Below are positions 1 to 10,893 of a stretch of 64,000 bases of DNA, piece after piece. Both the position numbers and the translations under genes were made by a program. Origin of the DNA: Lojkania enalia (taxonomy: Eukaryota; Ascomycota; Dothideomycetes; Pleosporales); assembly GCA_010094045.1 (NCBI GenBank), contig ML986641.1:186001-250000 (forward strand), in the 5' to 3' direction. Position 1 is the stretch's first letter. Each line of letters begins with the position of its first letter. The notes beneath the pieces are model-generated. The model did not search any database. It was given only the letters and a program-made list of their open reading frames with translations, and was not told the DNA's origin.

Positions 1-959
1 GCCGGAAATACTCCAATAGATCGAGTTGGTTTCCCAACGGCAGTATCGTATTTGGAAAATTGCATTAGGCGGGGCGGGAAAGGGTCTGCTGATGGTATGC
101 TGTAGATATATTGTTGCTCTTCTAAGATCAAGGCAAGTTCGGCATCCGCTGTCTAATACCACCAATCGATAGTCATTTTTGGAATTACTGTGCAACTAGA
201 CCCCTGTTATTCTCAAACCTCAATCTGCGACGTACCATGATGAGCATCCCGAGGCGCATGAACAGCCAACTACAAAGAGGCAATCTGCGGGCACCTTCCA
301 AGAAACAAGTAATTTTACTCGAAAGACGCTGGATAGGCATTGTATACCGATCAATGCAGCGTTATGGTACGGCCGCAAATGTGGATTATGTCAGCTTTGA
401 TATTCGAACCGGAGTCCGTTCGCGCAACTTCATGGGCTAGGCAACATGAAAGTTTTTCGCAACCGGATGGAGCACATCGTATGGGCTTCACACATGGCTA
501 TTTAGCGCTACGCCGTGTAGCAATATAGGTTCCGCAATTCGTTTCGAACGCTCAAATGGTCCGTCACTAAGCGTTCGGATTCCTCCAAACTTGCCTTGAG
601 TGTCACTGGGGCGAGCCATCATGCGTTTCAGAGATTCCCTTAAGCGTCAACCTGGGACAAGAACGGAGCTTATGTATCTCCCGTGCGCTTCGTGAGGTCC
701 CGTATCGCTATGTGGTACAGCCGGACTTGTGTACATTTGATATGTGACCCGGAACTACGCCCTCTCTACGGTCTATTATTCTTTAATAGACATACCCGAG
801 TATGCGTTGGTAAACGCTCTTGGCTCCACGATTTACAGCGCGATATTCTAGAAGTTCAACTATCAATGCAACAATAGTCTAGCCAACTTTCGGAGCTCAC
901 GAAGTAGCTACCGCACAGCCAAGATCAAAGTTTGTCTGTAACTGTCAAGCTCATCCACG
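1..959. other. intergenic, no gene seen
   Basis: Only short ORFs of mixed frame with no recognisable motif or plausible splice pattern. The last part is the presumed promoter of the secreted protein gene that starts at 960. Confidence 0.6.
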
Positions 960-2086
960 ATGCTCTCATTACAATCGCTGCTTTCGCTTCCCAGCTTCCT
1001 TGTAGCGACCCTCGTTGGCCATGCATTAGCTGTTCCCAACGGCTTCATCGATTCGGACAAAAATGGTGACAATAATGGTCCCGACCTTGCCGCGGTTCTG
1101 ACAGGTGGAGAACGTTGCAACGGAGATGAGATAAGGTCGATAAGAGAAGGCTTCTATGAAATGAACGAGCTGTTCCAGGCAGCACTACAAATGGATTGGG
1201 ATGGAGATGCCGAACGAGATTATTTTGGGAGACCTGATCGCGTCATGAACTTCACGGACATGGTCGAATCAAATATTCTCCGAGCATCGCAGTATTCTAA
1301 CCTGAAGGGCAGTTTGACCCGCAATCCAGATATCCATGTTCGCTGCGATGATCCATACAATAAATGTCGCGAGGGAAACAAGAAGGACGGTAGCCATGTC
1401 GCATACAACATTGGAAATGAGCCACATATAGTATTCTGCAATGAATACTTCGAACTGGACCCTTTGGGGAAGGCAATGAATGATGCATCAAATGATGCAT
1501 CCGAAAGCATGGAGCTGATGGAATATTATAATCGAGGCAAGTGCCTAGCAGCTCGAAACATGTGAGGTGACTAATCGATGTTAGCAACGGCATGGGCGAG
1601 ACAAGTCATGCACATTGCTGGTATTGGAGAAGCGATCGTCGAGGAAGTGGTATTAAGAAATTATACGAGTGGGTCATGGACAACGAGGATGTACCGCGCA
1701 CCGATGAACACCTCGTATCTTGCAGGGGTTCCAAACGAGCATCCGGACACTGGGGGTCCAAATGACATCGAAGCCTTAAAATACGCTTACGGCGCTACTC
1801 GAGCGAAGCTTGTTGCAGGCTTGTCCACACAGGAGCCTTATGATGCACCAAATAATGCAGATGTGAGTAATAAAGAACAACCCTCACGAAAAGCGCAGTT
1901 TCTAACGCAGCTCGCTAGACCTACGCTTTATACGCGCAGGCTCGATATATCATACAGGAAAAAGGCTTTTACCCAAGCATGCCTCAAATTGCATTTAATA
2001 ACGAGCTAGGTTTGTTAACGAACCAAGAGCTCCAGGAAGGCGAGAAAAAAGAGTATGCATGCTTTAATACCTTGGATGTCGCGTAA
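960..2086 (+). CDS. secreted M35-like metallopeptidase homologue, zinc motif degenerate
   Basis: Proposed exons are 960-1536, 1585-1862 and 1919-2086, giving 340 aa. A signal peptide (hydrophobic residues about 3-24, ending in HALA) predicts secretion. The layout resembles the fungal lysine-specific metallo-endopeptidase/aspzincin-like secreted proteins: VFCNEYF, then YYNRAT, then the zinc-motif position, a YG segment, and NADTYALYAQ near the C-terminus. Intron 1 (48 nt) is read as GC-AG (GCAAGT donor, CTAAT branch, TTAG acceptor); without it two in-frame stops (1563-1565 and 1572-1574) would break the gene. Intron 2 (GTGAGT...CTAG) restores the NAD-YALYAQ motif. Where the family has HExxH, residues 198-202 read RQVMH, so one zinc histidine and the catalytic glutamate are missing. 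It may therefore be a non-catalytic secreted protein or an early pseudogene. A GTAAGT overlaps the stop, so a further small exon is possible. Confidence 0.7.
1537..1584 (+). other. GC-AG intron, 48 nt
   Basis: Donor GCAAGT, branch site CTAATCG and acceptor TTAG. Removing it keeps frame, skips two stop codons and joins YYNRA-T to the QVMH segment, giving the same spacing (12 residues from N to the last H) that I recall for family members. Confidence 0.65.
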
Positions 2087-2788
2087 GTACCAGTTCGTCA
2101 GATTTAAGGAAAATTGGGAGCTGATCATACGGCTAGGCCGAGCAATTCGAAAACCAACGCCATCGGAGCACCGATATCTTCTTCAGCCTTAGTACTTAGA
2201 CCAAACCGGGACTCGGCGAGTGGTTATATCTTGTTGGGCGTGATTTCATACAGTTTCGCATTATCATTAATAGGCTAGACTCGGAATGTCGTGGCCAAAA
2301 GCTTACCTGCGGAACACAAGAAAGTGGTAGAAATAAATGAAAGATTGCAACGTAATGATTAGATGTTTAAAGCGAAGACTCAGAAATAGATAAATGATCA
2401 CGCAACGCGAGGCTTTTTGAAATGCAATAAAAAAGGGTGTAGAGCGTTTGAAAAATAGGGAGTCTAATAACGCTAGATGGTGGAGTGAAACGGAAAGATT
2501 AAGACGTCGTCAACGCACTTGGTCGTGAAATCGTGGGTATCGCTGCTACCAACCAAATGCTGAAACTCGATCGAGGTTATGAAGCGAAAAGTAACTAAGC
2601 CGAACCCTGCCCGATCCCCCCCCCCCAAAAAAAAGGGAAAAAAGGGTAAAAGTAATTTTGAAATAATAATAGTAAGAGAAGAGAAATTGATATGAGGATA
2701 TTGTGACACTCAGGGTAGAAGAATGCAGGAATGATGGGCAGGAAATTGGTGGCAGTGCATACTCGCCATTCTCAATGGAAAACTGAAA
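2087..2788. other. intergenic between convergent genes
   Basis: 3' regions of the two converging neighbours. It holds a C-tract followed directly by an A-tract at about 2617-2636. No gene is seen; the minus ORF at 2473-2709 lies across this low-complexity run and shows no motif. Confidence 0.6.
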
Positions 2789-3937
2789 TCAGCGAGCAGT
2801 CGGCGCCTGATCCCAATGCCTGAGCATCTGCCCAATAGCCCAGTTCCATTCGGCGATGAATGCACTAGAAAGCTGTTGTACGCCGTCAGCAGATGGCGAG
2901 CGCCCTCCCCACATTGCTGGCTGTGCTGCTTGATATTGCGCGTAGTACGGTATTAGTTGACTAGACAAAATAAGAATGGATGCAGAAAATTGATGGTCAA
3001 GTTTCATAGGAACGTACTCATTCTGGACTTTGCTAAGAACTAGCCAGCAGAAGTTCCAACTGCGGTTGCTCTCTGGGTCTGAGTAGACGCGTCTCTTGGC
3101 TTCTTCGAGACATTCTGAGCTAAGTTGGAGAGAAGCGTCAGCGTACTACTACAAATAAATTACAGGCAAGCTGCTATTGAATTACCTGAATGGATAGTTC
3201 TTGGTTAGGCTACGAAGTTCCGTCAGCAAACTGTGAGAATTGACGTAATATGACCCTAGCCCGCCAGTTAGCCGCATTTCGGTACCAGCTCAGCGGCGCA
3301 ACTTACAAGCCGCTGTCATCGGTTCAGTAACGTCTGGGGACCCGAGATATGCGAAAGCCTTTTCGATACGCCGAAGTTCAACGAGCGTATTAACTTGGTG
3401 AGATCGCAGCGCATCGATCATCTGGTTTTTCTCGGCCTTGGACTCGTTAGAGCGAGTCTCTTCGGTAGTGAGAGCAATGCAATAGGATCAATGGAAACAT
3501 ACCGAGGAGATTTTCTTAGAGCTAGGCATAATTTGAAAAGATGGTACACGATAAATGCGAGCCGGAGGATTGCTATATCCGCTAGATTCAGATTCTGCGG
3601 AAGCCGAAGAATAGACCGACGACATAAAAATTGGATCCGGGTATTGAGCGAACGACTCTGCAGAGGATGGAAGTATCGGACTCGATATCTCGATACGTGA
3701 CGGTTCGAGAATCTGAGGTATCGGATTGGAAGGGGACCTTCGCTGTGAGGGAGGAGAAAGGAGGACAAAATCTTCTTGATCAAATGTCGTAGGTCCTGGA
3801 AGCGATAGATTGTTCCCAGTCGGCCGAGTGCTCGGCACTGTGAGATAGCTGGACGGAGGCAAGCTAAAGTGGGTTGAAGAAGCTTGAGAAGAGGTAGAAG
3901 ATGTCGTCGAGGCTTCGTTTTGCTTTGGTGAATCCAT
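2789..3937 (-). CDS. hypothetical serine-rich protein, four exons
   Basis: Proposed exons on the minus strand are 3937-3503, 3436-3307, 3255-3186 and 3119-2789, giving 321 aa. Each intron has GT donors (GTATGT, GTAAGT, GTAATT), a branch-like CTAAC or CTGAC and an AG acceptor, and frame holds across all three. The first intron could also end at 3446. Residues 1-145 are rich in Ser/Pro and low-complexity. The rest is better ordered and helical-looking, with a charged EKNQMIDALRSHQVNTLVEL stretch and a C-terminal half with Trp-rich segments (NRSWNFCWLVL, EWNWAIGQML). I do not recognise the family. The consistent splicing and the ordered C-terminal half argue that it is a real gene, possibly lineage-specific. 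Confidence 0.6.
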
Positions 3938-6900
3938 GAATGAGCTCGTGGGCTAGCAGAATTTATACATAATGATGGTAAATTCCGGGTCTGAAGGTCT
4001 ATTAAGGAGCCTGAAGCTTGGGCATTTGACGAACAGCGAATGAGACAAAGCACCACCCTGCCCAAACAGATTACATGGTGATATTTGCCTTCACTGAGGC
4101 ACAGAAACAGACAAAGCCCCGAAGCCACGAGGTAGGGAACATTTTTCTAGGAGATGGATGGTGGGGAATAGGGAGCTGGAAAGAACAGCTACATGGATAT
4201 GAATTGGGGAACGAAGTGAGAATCTGACCAAGAAGGGTAGACCAGATGTCAGCCCGACCTCGTTTAGGAACTCCTTCGCGCGCAAAATAGGCACTAGGAC
4301 TCACGTATGCCATTACCAACAGTTTTAATGGTTAGCTCTACTTGAAGCTGTGCGGATCTCCCGCTTGTCGAACATGGGTGGGATCATATGTCCCCAGCTG
4401 GGACAGGGGATTGACACCCGTTCAATGGCCAAGATTGAAGCACGGCCCAGTCGATCTGAAAGCCAAGAAAGACTTGAGGCTGCTCATCTGCGCGACTAGG
4501 TCCCAGGGACCGGGCACGACGAGGTCGGCAAAAGAGATTATTCGTCTCCAAACGAAACCAAGATGCGCCCGTGAGCATTGGCAGGCCAGCTTAATGATTA
4601 CTCGAGCCACCCAAACGTACCAAACCATCGGTCGATGCGCAATTCGGTATCCTGTAACTACGAGGATTGTAGGGCGTAGCCAACAACACCTCAGCGGCTG
4701 TTACATTAGAGTCGTCGAAAAAGGCACAATCACAATGGAAGCGGTGATGAACGATCGGATATTCGAGATTCCGATCAAAATCAAGAAAAGTAGCATTTTT
4801 AATGTTGAACTAAGCAGTTGGCGGCAAGGAGGTAGGTGGTGTTGAGGCTGGTGCTGATGGCGAGCTGACGGTTAGTAGGTGGAGATCGGAGCATTCTTCG
4901 GTCTTAGCCGCGCTACGACTGGCTTTTTAGCGTCGTGGCAGTGGCTCAGCATCAACGTCTACTCAACACTCACCGCCCGTTTCTCGTCCTTCACGATCCT
5001 AAGGCCCTACGACGCCGCACGTTGAGGGCAGAGTAACGTTAGAGGTCTTTCCCAGGATCAATTACGCTAAGCGGAAGTCAATAATGGGCCTTCCGCTGTC
5101 CGACACCGCGTTTCAACCCGCTCGTCAGACTAGCCACACTTGGTGGCGCGTGCATCTGTAACCTGTGTCTCGGATATCATCCACGGACCACTGTGGCCGT
5201 GCAGTTTGGTCAAGAGCCTCATCGCCAAAGTTGATCTCGGATAGAAGTGGCTGTATTCGAGGCCAACTATTGGTGGCCGGCCATCTTTCTGCCCCATTTC
5301 TCGTGTGAGGCTGAACATAACCTTGCAAAGCGCCCCTGTCAACCGCTCGCTACCTGGAGTTACGGCTGCATCGTCGACAGATGCCACGTTCTGGGGTCCC
5401 ACCATTACCAGCCATAACTAGGTCACGCCAGCTGACCATGCCGTTCCAACCCAATCTGAGAAACAGGATTGGGCGATTAAACCGCGCCGCACACTCAAGC
5501 ATCGGTGATCTCCCGCTAAGGAATATGGAATAAGCATACTTTTCTGACTACACTGACATCGACGATCTGACCTCTCACATCGAGATTTGCCCCTACTTTC
5601 CAACAAGCCTTGTCCAGTACTACATTGATAGGCCAGCCTGAACCCTGTGCCCTTTCGAGTCATTCGCTCTCGTTCAAGCATCTCAGCTTAAGCTTCATCA
5701 TTAACTTTGTTTTAGTGCATCCACAAGAACCAATCGCGACAATAGCGCCAGCGTTGCCCCGTATCGTACGGCATGTCAGGTCCGTCGCCCGCGTGTTACT
5801 GTTTCGCATTTTCAAAGCAGCCCTTCAACTAACTAGCTCTCACGAAACAGTATTTCTTGGCAACATCTAGCCGTTCAAATGGATGGCCGAGAATCAGCAC
5901 AAGGATGTGTCAAAATCCATCTATGCGATTTCCACCGGTAAAGGAAATAGCTGAGGCCTAATGGCCTCCGAATCAAGAGCGCCGCCTCGAATTGAGCTTC
6001 TGCGATTTCCACTTTGGGTACAACGGATTCCAGCCACATTTACCAAACGATTGTCCTGCGACATAATCACGCCACCGAGCCTTCGGTCTCGTTCAGACGG
6101 CCCCATTTGCTCCCAACCAACATGAAACATTTCGTCACTAGAACGCAAATCAACCAGCTCGACCATGTTCTTGGCTCCCAAAGACTAATATCTCGTCTCC
6201 CAGCAAGCTAACAAGCTACCTTGCACCCCTTGTATTCAAGTTGAAAGATTTTATGAATTGAGGTGCAATAACCTCCAGCTAGTCCCGTCAGAGGACAACA
6301 TGGATTGTTTCCGTTCGCGATCTATATGGTGAGTCAGGCTTCTCTTATTTGCTAAGGTGACATGAACAGCTTCAATCTCTGGATTACCCTTGCAAATCTA
6401 AGCTACTACTCCATTCATGTCTTCCGTATGTATCATACTACTACACTCTACCCTTATAGACTCACTATTATTATCGCACCACATCACTGCTGAGGGTGCC
6501 ATGTTGACCTAGGTTCATTTCATCGCATCACCGCTAGCTATAGTTCACTGCTAAAGCTGCCAAAGATTCGGCACCGACCATTTGCGATAGCCTATGACAG
6601 GAATCGCTAGAAGTGGACATAGGCAAGCCTTGACTTGTTAATGCGGCACTTTGGGGTAGAGCTTCCTTTTCTGCTATAGTAATTCTATCATTTATCGCAT
6701 CGACTAAACCGTCTATACAGACATCTAACCCATGAAGCATCTAACAGCCTAACAATCAATTTTAAATCATTTGCCTACGAGGACCTTTCAACGCGTCCAG
6801 GGGTACTGCTCTATTAGCCGGGTTTATCAAAAGGGACTCGCATACGATCAAGCGAGCAACTGGGAATTCATGAAATGCAATTCTGTGGCTTATCCTAGCA

Positions 6901-7480
6901 TTTTTGCACGAATTTCCTCCATCAATGTATCGTACTAGGCCTATTGTATGCGATTTCTCTCAGGTACTCCGTGTCAGCATCAAGCTATCAGGAACCAACA
7001 CAGCTGAAATCAATTTTTGTGAGACAAAATGCCAAGAAAATACCGTGGAACGGCTCGTGGATCCTTGTGCCAGTGCATGTAGCACACCTTGGCCCTCGCA
7101 TGGGCCCCTGCAGCGTTCTGATATCGACGATACAGGGCGCGTAGATTAGGATTCGAAGCCCATGCGTAGTAGGCAACGGAAATTCGAGGGTGCATAGATC
7201 TGTTAGAGTAAAAATGGATCCTGGAAACTATTTTCGGCCCTGTTTTGTAATTTGGTCGAACAATAATTTGTCCTAGCGGGACGTGCCTCGAATCCACGGG
7301 CAAAACAAAATGATCACGTGATATATATTCTTGGCGAGCTATGAATGTCATAGCGGCTGCCAAGCCCATACTGAACACAACAAGGTTCAACGTCCACAAT
7401 CAGTCGGCAGCATCACCCTACACTCCACCTTTTCCAGAACACTCCTGCTCGGCTTCTTCGAAGCAACTGCTAGATTAGTC
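3938..7480. other. gene-poor stretch, no gene supported
   Basis: About 3.5 kb in which all ORFs are short and none extends through plausible splice sites. The minus-strand reading at 5130-5405 has a protein-like sequence (GSERLTGALCKVMFSLTREM) but stops after 91 codons with no recognisable continuation. It could be a fragment of a decayed gene. The end of the stretch is the SAR1 promoter. Confidence 0.5.
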
Positions 7481-8864
7481 ATGTGGATTGTAAACTGGTA
7501 GGTCATTTAAATTGCCCACCCTGAGAGTTCGCCGCTAATTCCATGCGCCAGGTGTAAGTTCAACCCAACATCTTTCCTTTTGCACCCTGCCTCGAATATG
7601 CGTATGCCGCACCGATATTTCATACCAAGTGACAAGGAAGCATGTATCAGTATTGTAAATGTGGACTCTAGAGCGTAGATAATTTCCGCAGGCTATTGCT
7701 CCTCTGTGCTGGCACACGACCTCGATGGCGTGACGGAATATGCTAGACAGCGTCTTTCAGTGGGAGTATTGAAGGGCTATAATTCTGGATATATTGAAAA
7801 ATTTCTTGGAAATACTCATTCGCTGTCGCTTTTTTGATCTGCTGGGAAAAGGTGCTGACAAGTCATGGTAGTCTGGGATTTGCTGGCCTCTCTAGGTCTT
7901 GCCAACAAGGTAATTGATCTCCCTCTACATTTATAGAAAATGGCTAATCGAGCGGATATTAGCATGCTAAACTTCTATTTCTTGGATTGTACGCATTCCT
8001 CAGCACTTTACGATAATGGTTTCTAAACAACTACTAATGCCAATCTCAGAGATAATGCCGGAAAGACAACGTAATGAGAGCTGAACCCTACCAAAAATTA
8101 TTACAACTAATGTGCTAAGACTCTTGCATATGCTCAAGAATGACAGGGTTGCAGTTCTGTAAGTGTTCGATCGCTGCAAGCCAACCTCAAAATCTATTGA
8201 GTATGTTAGCCACTAGCTAACAAAGTCCAGTCAACCCACACTGCATCCAACTTCGGAGGAACTCTCAATAGGCAATGTCAAAGTGCGTTGTGGCCTCAAT
8301 ACACATCACATTGTCGAAATTAATCAGCTGTTTACAGTTCACTACCTTCGATCTCGGAGGACATGCACAAGCTCGCCGCCTCTGGCGAGATTATTGTGGG
8401 TCACACGTTACTTTTACTGCTCATCATGCAAGCTAACCGCATTCATAGTCCCTGAAGTCAGCGGCATCGTGTTCCTCGTTGACGCAAAGGATCATGAGCG
8501 ATTGACCGAGTCCAAGGCGGAACTCGACGCCCTGGTACGCCGTTCATTCCATAACTCCATTATTTATACTAACCAATTTGTTCAGCTCGCTATGGAGGAA
8601 CTCGCCAACACTCCATTTGTGATCTTGGGTAACAAGGTAAGGAGAACTCCGAGCTCGGCCACGTTTTCCAACTAATGACTTTAGATCGATCACCCCGACG
8701 CCGTTTCCGAGGACCAACTGCGAGCCGCTTTAGGTTTGTATCAGACTACAGGCAAGGGGAAGGTTCCACTCGAGGGCATCAGGCCTATCGAGGTCTTCAT
8801 GTGCAGTGTGGTTATGCGACAGGGTTACGGTGACGGCATCCGCTGGCTCAGTCAATACGTCTAA
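7481..8864 (+). CDS. SAR1: Sar1 small GTPase (COPII coat assembly)
   Basis: ARF-family GTPase that starts COPII vesicle budding at the endoplasmic reticulum. Exons: 7481-7499, 7872-7909, 7963-7988, 8050-8070, 8120-8158, 8231-8282, 8338-8395, 8449-8534, 8586-8636 and 8685-8864. They sum to exactly 189 aa, the usual fungal Sar1 length. Visible motifs are the N-terminal MWIVNW membrane helix, the P-loop [15 protein letters not shown] with the catalytic histidine (residue 74), NKID, and the C-terminal [11 protein letters not shown]. Introns 2-9 have normal GT-AG borders. Intron 1 is the exception. The exon-1 end that restores the conserved [10 protein letters not shown] join has no GT at its border (next bases AGGTCA), and the nearby GTAGGT at 7498 is out of phase. 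So a non-canonical splice, a small deletion or a sequence error must be considered. Identity is certain; the 5' end is not. Confidence 0.9.
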
Positions 8865-9294
8865 GCCTACTTGGCCAAGCTCAAGTACGTTGGATGAGGC
8901 GTAATTCAATGGCGTAGAAGGTGTAGCTACGAATACATGATGGACATGGTGGATTTCTTCACACTAGATATACTGTCATTGGCCTTGGCGTTACCATCTA
9001 GGAATGGCATTATATACCGTTCACTCTCTATATGATTCTTATGGATCAACATCATTGAGAATTCGAAAATTTACATATATAGAAAACTTCTGAAGTGAAG
9101 CCGTTCTAAAAATCTAACATCCGGAGCAGACTAATGATAGAAGTGAGGACTAGGGCTCATGTGTCCAGCAAAATGCAAGTATCCCTTAACGCCGCCCAAT
9201 GCTTCTGAGGAAAGAACTAGCCGTCTTGTCATATGCCCTGCTCCTTTTCACTCTCCTCTCATCTGAATCTTCATTCATGTAAAAATGATCCAAA
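8865..9294. other. intergenic between convergent SAR1 and NUP53
   Basis: Shared 3' flank of two converging genes. It is AT-rich around 9050-9110 and no gene is seen. Confidence 0.7.
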
Positions 9295-10650
9295 TTACTC
9301 GTCGTATTCGGCGTCCCTCAACCCGCAGTAATCGGTGCCAAAGCACGAATCAATACTATGCCAAAACCGCCAGTATGCACTCGCATTTACACTATCAAAA
9401 GTCCCGTCCTCTTTCCTTGGGACTTGATCGCCGATAAATCCATGGCCGGTCCCGACAATCCATCCGATAATTGGTAATGATCCGAACGTTTGCTGCCAGC
9501 GCGGAGCAGCCGGTAGGAACGCCTTTTCAGGAGGCAAAAGAATAGCATGTTTCGCTCCCCGTATACGAAGTGAAGGGCGTCCGGGCTCTCGTTGCTGCGA
9601 GGACGTTGTTTGCGCTGCTGGTTGCTGGTGGCTGGGAGCAATAGCGGGTTCGGGGCTATCGAAGGGGAATGCGCTGGGTAATACGGGCTCGGGTGCTAGC
9701 CTTGGGGGCATTGACGCTGGGTGAGACCCTGTCGCTGTAGCGGAGGAGATGGTCGCTGAGGACTGGGATGCGCCGAAAGGGAGGGTGGTGGAGGAAACTG
9801 TGTTGGGTGATGCAGTTTGTGATGTTGCTGCACCTGCTTGTGCGGGAATCGCTCTGTCTGTATTCGGGCCAGTTCCTCGATATCGCTCTGCGAATACCGT
9901 GTAGCCCTGTAGGATGTGGGGTGAGTAGTGACATGCGCGCTCAGCAGCTTCGGGAGAGTCAAATGTGACTTTGATCCAGTGTTCCCCTCCAACGTATTCA
10001 TTTATCTTCCGCAATGCGGTTCTAGAGAGGGAGCGGTAGTATGATGCCTTTTGTGCGCTAAGTGTGAGGTTGAACTTCGCCGTCGGCGGTTGACGGTCGT
10101 ATTCTTCGAAGATGATGCCTCCAGACACCTTCTCGTAATAGTCTATTGCCGCCCACTGGACTTCGCTTCCGTATCCGTATAATATGACTTCTGTTGGCTC
10201 TTTGAGCGTTGCGTTCGTGGATGCGCCTGCCTGGAATGAAGCCCCAAGGCTTCCACCGTCGATTAGGTTCGGCGCGGATGCAGATATCGGGAGAGTAGCA
10301 GCACCTGTTGCTTTTCGTCGCATCGATTCCTTTCTCTCCTCTTGTGCTTTATGTCGGTTGAATATGTCGTCCATAACTCGAATGTTGTCGAGTTTGGCTT
10401 GGTCTTCCTTGCGCGCAGGCGTTGCAGTCTTACTGCGCGAAGTACCGCGCTTCCGCGCTTTACCGAAGGGTCCCTTTTCCTCAGGGATGCGACGCTGAGC
10501 ATAGTCGGAGCTGTGTTTGATCGTTAATTCACCGTTCGTGTTGAGGCTACTGAGCTGGGAAATTTACTCTGCGCGATCGTATCCCCAGGGAAGCTTCCTT
10601 CCCATCGAATCGAACGCCCGCTCTGAATCTGGAACAGCGTGAACCTGCAT
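9295..10650 (-). CDS. NUP53: nucleoporin Nup53/Nup35 family
   Basis: Nuclear pore inner-ring nucleoporin. The 3' exon (10510-9295) carries the Nup35-type RRM (EVILYGYG, then EYVGGEHWIKVTFDS and RACHYSPHILQGYTVFAERY), a Ser/Thr/Ala/Pro linker, and a C-terminal segment with FGSLPIIGWIVGTGHGF that fits the membrane-binding amphipathic helix of the family. The reading frame continues upstream of the first ATG of this exon (10374) as GPFGKARKRGTSRSKTATPA, a segment I associate with fungal Nup53 N-termini. I therefore added exon 1 (10650-10568), joined by a 57-nt intron (GTAAAT...TTAAC...CACAG), for 432 aa. The chosen start gives MQVHAVPD, resembling the MAPLTLHNVPD start remembered for homologues. 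An in-frame ATG at 10875 is the alternative. Divergent from the F-box gene. Confidence 0.85.
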
Positions 10651-10893
10651 TGTGCTTGTGATGGAGATGTCTGCGGTTCGTGCGTTGGGATGCGAAGGTG
10701 TTGCTCTCTCGCCCTTTGTTTGTATGGGAGAATCAAAAGTCACGGCAACCACTTGTAAATGCGGGTCGGAGCTATACCTAGTCCGTGCATGCCTGAATTC
10801 GCTCATTTCACCGCCACAGTGCTCACTTCCGCCCCATCCCCGTTTCAAGGGGGCCATTATTCTGCTGCCTATCACTTTTTGGATGGGATAAGA

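Noticed and set aside
960..1565. M35-like gene as a truncated 201-aa protein or simple nonsense pseudogene
   Set aside because: A GC-AG intron with a good branch site removes both stops, and the downstream exons continue the family pattern in frame.
7010..7399. Minus-strand ORF with a hydrophobic start resembling a signal peptide
   Set aside because: The rest has no family resemblance or supporting splice sites; could not be supported as a gene.
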